A stretch of 62,000 nucleotides of DNA. Source: Zygnema cylindricum (Eukaryota > Streptophyta > Zygnematophyceae > Zygnematales > Zygnemataceae). Below are positions 1-11,689 of this stretch, in pieces. Within the stretch, counting starts at the first letter, position 1, and every line of letters begins with the position of its first letter. Under the pieces are notes generated by a model, which saw only the letters and a list, made by a program, of their open reading frames with translations, ran no database searches and was not told the origin of the DNA. The stretch is from contig JBBHKE010002488.1 in assembly GCA_037447655.1 (NCBI GenBank), positions 7,536-69,535 on the forward strand, read 5' to 3'. The translations under genes were made by a program, and so were the position numbers.

Positions 1-342
1 CTTTTAGGTGGGCCAGCACGAGGAGAAAAACAACTCCAGCGGAGGGGTTAGGTGTAGTTGTTTCGGCCTTTTTTTTTACAGAGGTCACAAAAAGTTTTTA
101 ACATCCGACATTAAATATCAGGGAAAGTGTATTGCATTTTATGCGAATTGTAGTATGGTTACGAGATCTGGACCCAAGACGTACTTAACTGATTGACTCG
201 GATGTTGACGTCGATTTAGTACCACACACGGTTGGTAATTCACGTAGTGCGATGGGTGTTGGAGAAACATTCCCTGAACGGAGTAGACTAGAAAGAGTTT
301 GAGACTGAATACTGAGTAAAGGAAAAAAAGCTTACAAAGGAA

Positions 343-1055
343 ATGAGTCATAAGTCAGAGTTTGAGAAAGATCAGATGAGGCAAGTCCCTTACAAAGAGG
401 TTGTGGGTAGCGTGATGCACTTAATGGTTGGCACACACCATGATTTAGCTGCAGTTGTAGGCTCAGTTAGTCAATTCATGCAGAACCCAGGTCTAGAGCA
501 TTGGTATGATGTTAAGCGTATTTTACGTTATGTGAAAGGGACTATAAATTACAGCCTACAATTTTTGAAAAACACTGGAGACATTTTTTTTTCCGGCTTT
601 GTTGATGTGGATTGGGGAGGCGACCTCAACAAAAAGAGGAGCACGACCGGGTGGATTTTCACGTGTTCAAAGGACTTAGCAGTTGGAGTTCAAAACGTCA
701 ATCTTTTGTGGCGTTATCTAGCACGGAGGCGGAATACGTGGCGGCTACTCAAGCAGCAAAAGAAGCCATTTGGCTTCGCAATTTTTATTCTGAGATAGGG
801 TTTGAACCCATAAAGGAAACAAAAATTCTCACGGATAATCAGAGTAGCATTGCTTTGATGAAAAATCCAGTTTACCATACAAGGACAAAACATATAGGCA
901 TTCAAACACATTTTGTGAGAGAACATGTTGAAAAGAAAGTTTTAAAGTTTGAGTTTGTTAGTTCAGCTCAAGAAGCAGCAAATCACTTAACTAATGCAGT
1001 TCCTCGAGATAAAATAATTATTTGTAATCAGCTCACAGGAGTTGGTCCTATTTAG
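343..1055 (+). pseudogene. CopA: Copia reverse transcriptase C-terminus and RNase H fragment
   Basis: This is the C-terminal end of a Ty1/Copia polyprotein. The first frame (343-798) shows the connection region (VPYKEVVGSVMHLMVGT, then LRYVKGT) and the start of RNase H (GFVDVDWGGD). The second frame (612-1055) continues RNase H with SSTEAEYVAAT, a TDNQSSIALMKNP block and an HIGIQTHFVREHV block. Together these are the canonical Copia RNase H order. A frameshift near 690 separates the two frames, and nothing upstream of 343 reads as RT, so the copy is 5'-truncated. The sequence is clearly diverged from the other Copia elements of the window, so it belongs to another lineage. Family assignment is firm; activity is excluded by the break and truncation. 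Confidence 0.9.
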
Positions 1056-1900
1056 TGTGGACAATTAATAGTATGCAGAAAATGACCCAGGGAGTGGGGG
1101 TGATGAAATTATGTGTCCATTTTTTGATAAGGACAAAAATCAAAGTTGTTACGTGAGAGAAAAGTCAACCGGCGTCCTGTTAGGTATAGGTACGGTTGAT
1201 AGATGTGAAAGTACATATACGTAGACGTCAAGTTTTGGTAAAAACGTAGTCTTTTACTCGTACTGTAATAAGTCAACGGAACAACAGTGTACGCGACGAA
1301 AAGTATGGACATTTGTACTTGGCGGTCTTTCATTGGTTGCGTGTCACAAGTTAGATTATATTTCTTTACGTGACACGCAAGTTCCATACGTCTACACGAC
1401 ACCTACACATATAAAAATGTACCAAAGCTATGCATTAATAACCAATCATCAATCTACTGAATGATTCTCTCCAATTTTTTCCAACTGCTAATTCTGCACT
1501 GAGTGCTTATTCTGTCGCATTATCTATCTGCTTTCTTGTTCAGTAATTAAGCCTTACTTTCTCATATAGAGATTTATTTTTCTTAGCTTTTTGTCTTGTA
1601 ATTGGTCGATCCTATGGCCACTTTTTCTGAATTTCAACACTTATAACTCTCTTAAAGGGCTAAATGGGGTGGGGAGAGCCGGGCTTATAATCTGTTTAAA
1701 GGGTTAAAGGGGTTTTGGGTAAAGGAGGGACGCAGAGATTTTTACTTTCTCCATTTGCACAAACTGATGCAATTGAGGGCAAATAGGGAATAGAATCAAG
1801 GAAGGGAAATGATCAATTAAAAGTGGAGAATCCATATTAAATTGGTCAAATTAAGACTTGCTCAAGGTCCTCCTTCAATAGTCATTTTTCTTGGAATTTT
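1056..1900. other. No gene; possible CopA polypurine tract and LTR start
   Basis: A purine run (GGGAGTGGGGGTGA) near 1091-1104 lies about 35 bases after the CopA RNase H stop, where a polypurine tract would sit. Sequence from about 1102 (TGAAATTATG) could be the start of its 3' LTR, and a TATA-like run lies near 1410. No matching 5' copy exists in the window, so the LTR call is inference. The rest of the stretch to 1900 shows no coding potential and no repeat I recognise. Confidence 0.3.
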
Positions 1901-2089
1901 GCAATCAAAGTGTTGTGACTACTAGAGGAAATGACTCCATCATGGTAATTTTGGATGATTTTTTGAGATTCTTGTGGGTTGCTTTGTTGAAACAAAAATG
2001 TGTTGCAGTTGAGGAGTTAATGGAGTGGCATGTGTTTGACCAATGAAAATCTAAAAGGAAAATATGGCAATCTGATCAGATAACAGAGG

Positions 2090-2257
2090 GAATTCGTGGC
2101 ATTTGAGGGGTATTGTAAGGAGAAGGGAATAGGGCAACGATTGACATTGCATTATTTCCGAAAGCATAACAAAGAATTCGTGGCATTTCAGGGGTATTGT
2201 AAGGAGAAGGGAATAAGGCAACGATTGACATTGCATTATTTCCGAAAGCATAACAAA
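2090..2257 (+). repeat. 84-bp tandem duplication inside CopB integrase
   Basis: Two head-to-tail units, 2090-2173 and 2174-2257, differ at only a few bases. The period is exactly 28 codons, so the integrase frame is preserved across the duplication. Each unit encodes the block from EFVAF to FRKHNK. The high similarity of the units compared with the decay of the rest indicates a recent local duplication. Confidence 0.95.
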
Positions 2258-2335
2258 GTAGTTGAGAGGAAAAATAGAACCTTGCATGAGATGGTGTGGG
2301 CAATTGTGCACACTATTGGCCAAAATATCCACATG

Positions 2336-2363
2336 TAGGGGGAGGGGGAGGGGGAGGGGGAGG
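2336..2363 (+). repeat. GGGGGA microsatellite
   Basis: About four units of GGGGGA lie between the two readable halves of the CopB integrase. The run replaces conserved integrase codons and shifts the frame. Confidence 0.9.
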
Positions 2364-3254
2364 TGATATACCACCTTATGAGCTCTTATATGGGAGGATA
2401 TCGTTACTCTACCATTTTCGGACTTGGGGATGTCAAGCAACGGTCTATTTGGACCAAGTGAAGGGAAAAGTTTTGGTAAAGAGTTGGCCCAAGATTTTTG
2501 TGGGCTATATAACGAAGGGGAATCTTTACCATGATCCAAAAACAAAAAAGTATCAAAAACAAAAAAGTATTAGAAAAATGTCAATTTTTTGTGAAGATTG
2601 AAATCGATAATCGAAAAATTGACTGAATTGAATAAAACTCTCAATTACTACGAGGGAGAAGTGGCCAAATTCCCAAACATTGAGTATCCAGATTCATTTG
2701 AGGAAATGGAATCCAATGTTAATGTCTAAAAGGAGAAATTACACCCAGATTCCGACTTAGAGAAGTTGGACATTGATATTGATGTAAGGTGTGACCGTGC
2801 CTAAAATTCTCCAATGTCATCAGACACTCGGAAATCTTCGGGTTCAAAATCCACTGTGCGAGAGGAGGAACCGAATGCGGAGAAATTTTCAACCATTTGA
2901 AAACCTACCCAAGAAACTAGAGGAAAGAAACCTGAATATGGGACATTTTGAATTCTCACAATTTTGTCTCAAATGCTAAAGAAATAGAATTCCTCTCATT
3001 TCAATCACTTTGTGAGAATTTGGCCAGGGATCCTTAATTATACACCGCAACAAGAAGTTCGTGCCATGGGGAATTGAAATTGAAGTCGTCATGAGCGAAA
3101 GAGTAAAAATCAATTGTGGAGAATCATGTATTTGAGAAAGTACCATTACCAGAGGGGAAGAAGACAATTGACGCCAAATGGGTCTTCAAAACGGAAATTA
3201 GTGCATTAGGTGAGTAAATTACAAGGCTAGGCTGGTTTTTTGGAGAACTCGAGC

Positions 3255-3262
3255 AAAAGAGA

Positions 3263-3301
<39 letters not shown>
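3255..3301. repeat. GA-dinucleotide microsatellite
   Basis: A GA run of roughly 45 bases followed by an A run marks the point where CopB RT homology stops. It is probably the breakpoint or a slippage-expanded site. Confidence 0.9.
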
Positions 3302-3304
<3 letters not shown>

Positions 3305-3839
3305 AAAATTAGTGTTTAAAAAACGGTTAGAGAGGGGGAGACAAAAAATGTTAGGAAGACAATGAGAGGGAAAATAAAAGAACAAAAAAGACAGACGGAG
3401 CAAAAAGACTAAATTTTTTAAGAAAATGTAGTAAATATAGAGACATGTTGAAAACAAAAAACAAAGTAAAAAATGTAAAAATATTATATTTATGGACGAA
3501 GAAAGACAATCCAAGTATTGGTCTAAGAAGACGGGGATAGAAAAAAACATAAAACGAGCAGGAAACAAATTTAAAAAAATAAATGTAAATTTACTCTAAT
3601 ATTCCAACAATCGTTAAAAGAATCTTTATTTCAATTCATGTTCCTAAATTAAAGAAAATTAAAAGAATAGGCTACTTATTAGTCTTTAGTGTTGGTTAGG
3701 CCCTAATCCAAAACAATGTTAATAACACTATTTATTTCTCCACTCTAATAGTGATTCACGGTTTACTGTCAATCATTTTTAATATGGTTGTATGTACCAC
3801 TTCGGATGACTACGCTCGTTAAATCACAGGTCAATGAAC
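3302..3839. other. AT-rich gene-free stretch
   Basis: The sequence is purine-rich to about 3560, then AT-rich. It contains a loose remnant (ATTCACGG near 3752) of the TACACCGC-type MITE end. I see no gene here. Confidence 0.5.
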
Positions 3840-4343
3840 TACACCGCGCATCGAATTAGAGTAAATTACTCTAATTCGGTCGTTCGAAATTTCGACTCTA
3901 TCACATCAAATAGTGAAAATGATTCTAATTTTTTCATTATGCTATTTAAGGTAAGGCTTAATTAACGTTTTTAATTCTAATATATGTTCGTTTTAAATAG
4001 TGTGGAGTACGGACGGCGTCCGACCGTGCAAAATTGTACTTTTATAAGAAAAAAAGTACAAATAATGATTTAATACAGGCCATTATCATGTAACTGCGTT
4101 TTAACAAGCCGCGTAGTGCAAACGTCATAGTGACGATAAACTGTACGTTTTGTCAGATTCTGTACAAATACCTTATTTACGGTAGAGGATATTAGCTTGC
4201 CAAATTAGAGTACACCGCATAAATTAGAGTAAATTCCTTTTTGAAACAGTTCTATCACATAAATTAGAGTAAACTACTCTAATTATTTTTTTCTCTTTTT
4301 TTACTCTAATTTTTTCATTACTCTAATTACGATGCGCTGTGTA
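3840..4343. mobile_element. MITE-B, TACACCGC-type terminal inverted repeats
   Basis: The left end reads TACACCGCGCATCG then AATTAGAGTA. The right end (about 4319-4343) is its reverse complement with one or two changes. At 504 bp, without coding capacity and AT-rich, it fits a MITE. The terminal TA on both sides is compatible with a TA target duplication as in Tc1/mariner-type elements, but the superfamily is not proven. It lies 13 bp from MITE-A copy 1. Confidence 0.75.
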
Positions 4344-4356
4344 CCGTTCAACAGAC

Positions 4357-4899
4357 TACACCGCGCATCGTTATTAGTGTCACGGTCACTAATTTGGGTT
4401 CTTAAAATTTTGATTTTTTTCCAAAAATAGTATACGTGATTTTAATTTTTCCTTGACGTTAATTGAAGTTCCGTACAAATTAGCGTACAGAACGAAAGTA
4501 CATTAATATGTAAATAGTGTGGTGTACGGTCGATGTCAGACCGTACATAAATGTACCTTTTTAGTTGAAAATTTTACAAAAAATGAATTAAATCGGACGC
4601 GTTCGCATAGGAACGTGCGCTAAAATAACGGGATTGGTCTGACATGTAAATAAGTCTGACATGTACGGATATTTAAATTTCACTACGGTGTACGATTTTT
4701 TATATTTTGTACGGATACATATAATAATGTATATAATCGTACATAAAATTTTCCATTTTTGCTGTTCCAAATTAGCGTGAACACTGAAATTAGAATAAAC
4801 CTTTTTTTTTTTAATTTTCAAATTCTTAATTAGCGTCAATGACGGTATATTTACTTACACACTATTTAAACTTTGACACTAATAACGATGCGCGGTGTA
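4357..4899. mobile_element. MITE-A copy 1
   Basis: Both ends carry TACACCGCGCATCGTTATTAGTGTCA-type repeats in inverted orientation, matching over about 26 bases. The 543-bp interior is AT-rich and holds a self-complementary GTACGGTCGATGTCAGACCGTAC block near 4526. A second copy lies at 8318-8852 with the same interior, which confirms the ends. No transposase is present, so it would have depended on one elsewhere. Confidence 0.85.
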
Positions 4900-6907
4900 C
4901 CGATCAACGGAATATCGGTCAACGGACAGCGTGTCTGTCATTTAGATTCGAATATTCCGACTCCCTGTTATATTTTACCGCCACCTGAATACATATGTAC
5001 GGACACATCCAATGATCTGAACTATTCTAGTATTCTGCGTACTCCGAAATTCCCGCCAAGTGTTTTGGTCTTTTGGTTTGCTATTCCGTACAGTGTAGCT
5101 TGTTGTCTCGAATAGGCCGCCGGGACTGTAGTACTACTTTCAACATGTGAAAATAGGTTCGAGCTATTTTCCACCTTCTTTATGACCGTGAATCAAATCT
5201 TAGTGTGACGTCTCTTGTTGACGCCGCTCACTCTCTCGTGGCGACGCCATTATTTGACATCTTATCCCGTACTTAAATAACGATGAAATTCTAAAGAAAT
5301 GACACATTTGGGTGATAACATTATTTCAATACATACAAAAATAGAGTAATTGACATTAACTAACCCGTACCTGTATCATCTTAAAGTACAAAAAAAATAT
5401 TATCAATTCTGTTTTTAAGTTCAATGATGGTAACCTAGGAGCGCTAATAGAGTGTTATTAACAATGATAGCCATTCGTGATACATTGTACGAAAACATAA
5501 CCCACACAAACACGAAATGAACCAAACTGTACGCAGTAAACTTAATAATGAGAGGTAATGGGTAATGTGAAGTGCAACTAAGCTTAGACATACCAATTTA
5601 GAACCAACCTTCCAACATTGACATTGATTCCACGTTGTAAATCCTAGCATTTGGACATTTGATGTTAAGATCTGGTCATTGGATATTTTTTAATATTTTT
5701 GAATAGTACCTTCTAGTTGTCATCAATCGAAAATCTATTGCAAAACGTGCAGTGGAAAAAACCATCAAGCTAGAGAAGGGGTAAAAAAAACAAAAAAAAA
5801 AATTGAAAGGCTACAAAAGCCAAGAGAAACTAAAACAAATAAATCAAACGAAAAAGACAAAGCAAAGAATGGAACTACCAAAAAGTAAACAAATCTACCA
5901 AAGATACCCACAAAGGGAAAACCTACAAGACTTGACTACCCACAATCCAAACAAACTAAAGTCCACACCCTTTGAGATCATGGATGTAGACTGGATCCCT
6001 TGGTGGAAGGTTTGAGAAGTCACACCTGTCATCGGCCACCATGCTTCGCTGTAGAAAAGTCATGCGCTTGCCTTCGCTGAAGGGCATCTGACATACATTG
6101 ATGTTAAAAAGCAACGAAAAGGCCCGGAGGTGGAGTCCCTAGACTTCCGCATTCAAATGTTTTCTAAGCACAATGGCAAAAAAAATGTGAAAATAGTCTA
6201 AAGTGACTAAAAACTCGGACTCTAATTCGGACAAGCTCATTCGCTAGGTCTGAGTGAGTGTAATCTCTTTCCATAGAAGCCGGTTTATAACGCCGCACGA
6301 GAAGAAATGTGCGTAGCTAGTGGGATTCGTGAGGGCCACGTCACTCGTGGAGCAAGACCAAGTCAACTAGAGGACTGTAGAGGACTGCGAAGACCTTTAG
6401 ACTGGGGGCAAGGCGCGATCACATGAGGAAACTCTTGTAGACTGTGTTTGAGCTCGGTGAGAAGACTAGAAATTTTTATGAGGAATATTTTCTTGAAGTC
6501 CTAGGCTTAATCATGGGAGATGTTTAGCGTGGCCTATAAGTTGAAGCACAGACTGAGTCTCCGTACTTAGTTGTGCTACAGTACTGTCCTGTAGCGTACT
6601 ATAACACCCAAACGACACCGGAACGTTTCGAGTAAAGCATAATATGATCCGTGACAACTGGCGCCGTAGTCCGTACTATCAATTACTCGGGCAGCAGTCG
6701 TGGCTGCTAGATTCATCTAACGGCCAAGTACGGAAAAGAAGGGAACGCAAACCGATTTACTTCAGAAGACAACAAAATTATAGTACAGAAAACGGTTTTC
6801 ACGAAGGTGACTACACCTAAGAAAAACAACACGCTTAATAATGGAAAGCGAGAGAACACTAACAAAGGTGAGCAGCTAGGTGAGATCAGTGCGCACTGCT
6901 AATATAG
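4900..6907. other. Two kilobases without recognisable genes
   Basis: Short ORFs occur at 4873-5115 and 5803-6015 but none shows a known motif, conserved composition or a second copy. An A-rich run lies near 5780-5810. The part 6010-6900 is closer to balanced base composition than its surroundings and could be old host intergenic or transposon DNA. I could not assign it. Confidence 0.4.
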
Positions 6908-7470
6908 TACACCGCCAATCGCTATTAGCGTAGAAGTTTCTTTAGCGTACATGAAAAATTACCGTGGTTTACGCTAATTAAGAATTTGAAAATTTTGAAA
7001 AAAAACATACATTCTAATTGTTTAATAATTCTAATTTGGATCTTTGAAAAAAAAAATGTCGGTCGCAAACATGCTTACACTAATATACGTATTCGTACAA
7101 AATCTTACAAATCGTACACAAATCGTACGTTCACACAGTCGAAACGTGGTTGCTGGACGAATATGTGCGAACGTGATACTTGACAACCCGATTAGACCCC
7201 CTTTTTAGAGCGCACATTCTCATGCATCCGCGGCTACTAAAACTCATTAATTATACTTTTTCACTTAAAAAGGTACAATTATGTACGGTCTGACACTGTC
7301 CGTCCACCACACTAATTAACTGATGGCGTACTTCCATTTTGTACGGTACTAAAAAATTAACCCTAAATAGAGTAAAGAAAAAAATAAAATGAACTTTGCT
7401 AATGGAGAATAAAAAAAATAAAAGCGGGATGGAATTAGCGTACACAACGCTAATAGCGATTGGCGGTGTA
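6908..7470. mobile_element. MITE-C copy 1
   Basis: The ends are TACACCGCCAATCGCTATTAGCG and its reverse complement, enclosing 563 bp with the shared interior words AATTTGAAAATTTT and ATGTCGGTCGCAAACATGC. Copies C3 to C6 in this window repeat the same ends and interior. The terminal TA can be read as target duplication. There is no coding capacity. Confidence 0.88.
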
Positions 7471-7473
7471 TAG

Positions 7474-7604
7474 TACACCGCCAATCGTTATTAGCGTGGG
7501 AGTTTGATTAGCCTATAATAATAATTATACTGGCGTACACTATTTAAGAATTTGAAAATTTTGGAAAAAATCATACATTCTAATTGTTTGATTATGGTAA
7601 TTTG
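7474..7604. mobile_element. MITE-C copy 2, left part only
   Basis: It starts three bases after copy 1 with the same terminal repeat and follows the copy 1 interior for about 130 bp. It is then cut at 7605 by an hAT-like repeat that begins TAGTGTTGGGTATCG. No right half was found downstream. Confidence 0.8.
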
Positions 7605-7735
7605 TAGTGTTGGGTATCGGGTAGTTATATATCGCGATAATTTCGATATTCGATATATCGAATATCGATCGAGGAAAGTTCTTGATACATCGTACCGTGA
7701 CCAACATAAATTATCGCGATATATTGTATTTTATA
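7605..7735 (-). mobile_element. Truncated hAT-like MITE
   Basis: It begins TAGTGTTGGGTATCGGGTAG, then runs of TATCG and CGATA words. It matches in inverse orientation the right part of the complete hAT-like MITE at 18107-18571. Homology fades near 7735, so the copy has lost its other end and its target duplication cannot be checked. Confidence 0.75.
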
Positions 7736-8004
7736 AAATAATTTTTTTATTTAATATGTTGTTTTAGCGATAACGACAATTTTCTGAAACGTGACGTACG
7801 ACTTGGTTTTCGTTCCGTGACTTAAAAGGTAACGCCGCAAAATGTAACCGACAAAAAAGTACTAACACTATAATACTTATTCATATAGTTACTTATTTAG
7901 TACGTACTACGGCATAGAACTTCACATATGAAAACTTGAAACCCACACTACTTTAGTCAAAATATGATATGAAAAAAAAAATTGCAGACTGTTCGTTTCA
8001 GGCA

Positions 8005-8275
8005 TGAATTTTTATTATTACTTTTATTTATTAATTTTTGAAGTGTACAAAATGAGAATTCTTATTATTAATTTTATTCAATATTTTATGAAGTGTATAA
8101 AATGTGATATTTTATTCTTATTTTTATTAATAATTTTTTGAAGTGTACAAAATGTGAGTTTTAATTATTATTTTTTAAAGTGTATAAAATATGAACTTTT
8201 ATTCTTATTATTATTTTTTATTTTTTGAAGTGTTCAAATTGTAAAATCTTATTCTTACTTTTATTAATTGGAGTA
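8005..8275. repeat. 50-bp AT-rich minisatellite
   Basis: The word GAAGTGTACAAAATG or a close variant recurs at about 8040, 8090, 8140, 8177 and 8227, so most spacings are 50 bp with one short unit of 37 bp. Between the words lie TTATTATT-type tracts. About five degenerate units are present. Confidence 0.8.
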
Positions 8276-8317
8276 GCAATAGCTAGTACTACCTGCTGCA
8301 ATAGCATTGCCAGCAGC

Positions 8318-8852
8318 TACACCGCCCATTGTAATTAGTGTCAACGACACTAATTTGGGTTCTTAAAATTTTGATTTTTTTCCTCAAATAGAATACATGA
8401 TTTTAATTTTTCCTTGACGTTAATTAAGGACCGTACAAAAAAGCGTAAAGGACGAATTACAATAATATCTAAATAGTGTGATGTACGGTCGATGTCAGAC
8501 CGTACACAAATGTACCTTTTCAAGTGTAAATTTTACAAAAAATGAGTTAAATCAAACGCGCACGCATAAAATCGTGCGCTAAAAAAACGGGATTGCACGT
8601 AAGTTAGTATTACATGTACGGATATTTAAATTTCACGACGGCGTACAATTTTTAATATTTTTTACGGATACATATATTAATGTATATAATCGTACAATGA
8701 AAATTCCATTTTTGTTGTTCCCAAATTAGCATAAAGCCGAAATTAGAGTACACCTTTTTAAAAAAAACAAAAAAAATCTTAATTAGAGTCAATGATGGTA
8801 TATTTACTTCCACACTATTTAAACTTTGACACTAATAACGATGCGCGGTGTA
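8318..8852. mobile_element. MITE-A copy 2
   Basis: The interior and right end match copy 1. The left end is slightly diverged (TACACCGCCCATTG). It is flanked on both sides by a short TAGTACT and CTGCAG-rich sequence that contains no other feature. Length is 535 bp. Confidence 0.85.
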
Positions 8853-8925
8853 GTACTACTAACAGCAGGAGTAGCTAGTACTAGCATCTGCAGTATCACT
8901 AGTTCTGGCTGCAGCGGCACGTATT

Positions 8926-9430
8926 TACGCTAATTAAGAATTTGAAAATTTTGAAAAAAAACATACATTCTAATTGTTTAATAATTATAATTTGGGTCTT
9001 TGAAAAAAAAAAATGTCGGTCGCAAACATGCTTACACTAATATAGGTATTCGTACAAAATCTGACAAATCGTACACAAATCGTACGTTCACACAGTCGAA
9101 ACGTGGTTGCTGAACGAATATGTGCGAACGTGATGTTTGACAACCCGATTAGACCCCCTTTTTAGAGCGCACATTCTCATGCGTCCACGGCTACTAAAAC
9201 TCATTAATTATACTTTTCACTCAAAAAGGTACAATTTTGTACGATCTGACATTGTCTGTACACCACACTAATTGACTGATGACGTACTTCCATTTTTTAC
9301 GGTACTAAAAAATTAACCCGAAATAGAGTAAAGAAAAAAATAGAATGAACTACGCTAATGGAGAATAAAAAAAATAAAAAAAAACGGGACGGAATTAGCG
9401 TACACAACGCTAATAACGATTGGCGGTGTA
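8926..9430. mobile_element. MITE-C copy 3, left end missing
   Basis: It matches copy 1 from the TTTACGCTAATTAAG word to the right terminal repeat GCGATTGGCGGTGTA. The first 40-50 bp including the left terminal repeat are absent. Between this copy and copy 4 is a 23-bp piece that contains another diverged terminal repeat (GCGATTCACGGTGTA). Confidence 0.85.
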
Positions 9431-9453
9431 CTGTAGCGATTCACGGTGTACAG

Positions 9454-10011
9454 TACACCGCCAATCGCTATTAGCGTAGTGTACGCTAATTCCGTCCCGC
9501 TTTTTTTTTTTTTTATTCTCCAATAGCGTAGCTTATTCTATTATTTTCTGTACGCCATTTAGGGTTATTTTCCAAGTACCGTACAAAACGGAAGTACGTC
9601 ATCTTTTAAATAGTGCGGTGTACGGTCAGAGTGAGACCGTACAAAAACGTACCTTTTAAAGTGAAAAGTACAATTCATTATGATTAATAGCCGCGGACGC
9701 ATGAGAATGTGCGGTCTAAAAAGGGTATCAAATCGGCTTGTCAAATATCACGTTCGCATATATTCGTCCAACAACCACGTTTCGACTTTGTGAACGTACG
9801 ATTTGTGTACGATTTGTCAGATTTTGTACAAATACCTATATTAGTGAAAGCATGTTTGCGACCGACATTTACTTTTTTCAAAGACCCAAATTATAATTAT
9901 AATTAGAATGTATGTTTTTTTTCAAATTTTCAAATTCTTAATTAGCGTAAACCACGGTAATTATTCATATACGCTAATGAAACTTCTACGCTAATAGCGA
10001 TTGGCGGTGTA
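9454..10011. mobile_element. MITE-C copy 4, complete and inverted
   Basis: Both terminal repeats are present (TACACCGCCAATCGC at left, its reverse complement ending at 10011). The interior is in the opposite orientation to copies 1 and 3. Length is 558 bp. Confidence 0.88.
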
Positions 10012-10027
10012 CTGTACTGTAGTATAC

Positions 10028-10366
10028 TACACCGCCAATCGCTATTACCGTTGTGTACACTAATCCCGTCCCGCTATTTTTTCTTTTTATTCTCCATTAG
10101 CGTAGTTCATTCTATTTTTTTATGTACACTATTTAGGGTTAATTTTTTAGAGTCGTACAAAACGAAAGTACATCATCATTTAATTAGTGTGGTGTCAGAC
10201 CGTACAAAATTGTACATTTTTCAATAAAAAGATACAATTCATTATTTTTAATAGCCGCGAACGCATGAGAATGTGCGGTCTTATAAGGGGTTCAATCAGG
10301 GTCGTAAAAAGTTACGTTCGCACATATTTGACCAACAACCGCATGGTCGACAGTGTGAACGTCAAA
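10028..10366. mobile_element. MITE-C copy 5, right end missing
   Basis: It has the same orientation as copy 4. The match ends just after the GTGTGAACGT word near 10366, close to where copy 6 is also interrupted. Confidence 0.82.
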
Positions 10367-11100
10367 CATATTCGCCTGAGGAAAGTCATCGTTTTCAGTA
10401 AATGAACGTAACTGAATGCAATGTTGCGCCGGCGTATTACTAAAACTTTGATGTATAGGTTATAAACTCCAAGTAGGTTCCTTGTAAGCAGTTATAGTTA
10501 TTAATATTGCTATTTTATGTTTATGGTTCAATTAGCATAAAGGTTTATGGTATCAAGGTGAAAATGGTTCCATTTAGCATAAATGTCCATTGTAATGTGG
10601 TGTCCATCACAAAATAAAGTAAACGTTTATGTTAATACGGGGTCGATGTGACAAAAAACCTTTAATTAAAGTTATTAATTGAATTTAATAGTATAAAATA
10701 ACAATATTTGGCGTTGGTGATATTCGAGGACAAGAAACGCCAAATGCGAACAGTCCATAAAAGAATGGATCCGTTCTTGGTCAATCACAACCAGCTGTTT
10801 CTAGGTGGGATCTGACGCTTACAGCGTCGTTTTGACAATTTTTAGGGTTTGTCCACGAGGAAGCAAGCGAAAGCTCCACCGCGTGTTCCACATTTCATCC
10901 CACTTTCTTCCGTATCGACTTGCCATTTCTTAATCCAGCCACCCTGTCTCCTATGTATCTCTCTTAATCTATGGTGAAAAACGCTCTCTCTTTCGGTTTG
11001 CGTTTCCCTCTCCCTCGCCACATTCAACGCCTCCTCGTCTCCCCATAGGTTTGCTCCACCTCCCGCTCCCCCCCTCCCCCCCTCCACCCCTCCCTCCCTA
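10367..11100. other. Gene-free AT-rich stretch and GC-richer flank
   Basis: 10440-10700 repeats the word TAGCATAAA several times but no clear unit emerges. 10840-11100 is more GC-rich and blends into the CT-rich minisatellite. No protein motif is visible in any frame. Confidence 0.4.
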
Positions 11101-11189
11101 TCAATCTACCTCTCTCTATCTGTGAATCCCTCTCTCTCTCTCTAATTTTATTTTCCCATTTCCCTTCTCCCCCTCCTCTTCTATCTCTC

Positions 11190-11400
11190 TACCCTTACCT
11201 CTCTCTCTCCCTCAATCTGCCTCTCCCCCTCTCTCCTTATCAATATGCCTCTCCCCCTCTCTCTCTCTCAATCTCCCTCTCCCCCTCTCTCCCTCTCAAT
11301 CTGCCTCTCCCCCTCTCTCTCTCTCAATCTGCCTCTCCCCCTCTCTCTCTCTCAATATGCCTCTCCTCCTCTTTACCTCTCAATCTGCCTCTCCCTCTCT
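11190..11400 (+). repeat. CT-rich minisatellite, 28-bp unit
   Basis: The word CAATCTGCC or CAATATGCC recurs near 11213, 11241, 11269, 11297, 11325, 11353 and 11381, giving a regular 28-bp period. Each unit consists mainly of CTCTCCCCCTCTCT. Related CT-rich sequence extends from about 11090 to 11510. The open frame across it (PLPLSLSQ repeats) is a by-product of composition and is not called as a gene. Confidence 0.9.
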
Positions 11401-11689
11401 CTCCCTATCAATCCCTCTCTCTCCTTATTTGTTTATCCCATTTCCCTTCCCCCCCTCTTATTTTATGTCTTTACCCTTATCTCCCTCTCTCTCAATCTGC
11501 CTCTTCCCCATGTACCTTTTGTGTTATAGTGGTTTATTTGTTGTTTTGCTTCCATTTTTATTATTTTCATTGGCGATGCTAATTTGTTTTTGGTTTCTTT
11601 TATTTTTTGTCTTATTTGCAGATGTGACGTACACATTATTCCTTTTACATATGGAAAAAATTAGCATTACCATTAAAGTATAAAAGAAT

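Larger units (their letters stand above)
1942..3235 (+). pseudogene. CopB: eroded Copia integrase to RT fragment
   Basis: The decayed translation carries integrase core features: VILDDFLRFLWVALLKQK at 1945-2000, then FEGYCKEKGI and VVERKNRTLHEMV, which is the region with the catalytic glutamate, at 2096-2300. The integrase C-terminal region (YELLYGR, then WGCQATVYLD and KIFVGY) follows at 2375-2520. Near 3150-3230 the start of the RT domain appears (VPLPEGKK, then DAKWVFKTEIS), after which homology ends at a GA microsatellite. Many stops and frame changes occur. An in-frame 84-bp tandem duplication and a GGGGGA microsatellite interrupt the integrase. The family call is secure; boundaries are approximate. 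Confidence 0.85.

Noticed and set aside
5803-6015. K and Q-rich 70-codon ORF
   Set aside because: It arises from an A-rich stretch, with no homology seen and no context.
11245-11683. Open frames rich in P, L and S across the CT minisatellite
   Set aside because: They follow from the 28-bp repeat, occur in two overlapping frames, and show no domain.
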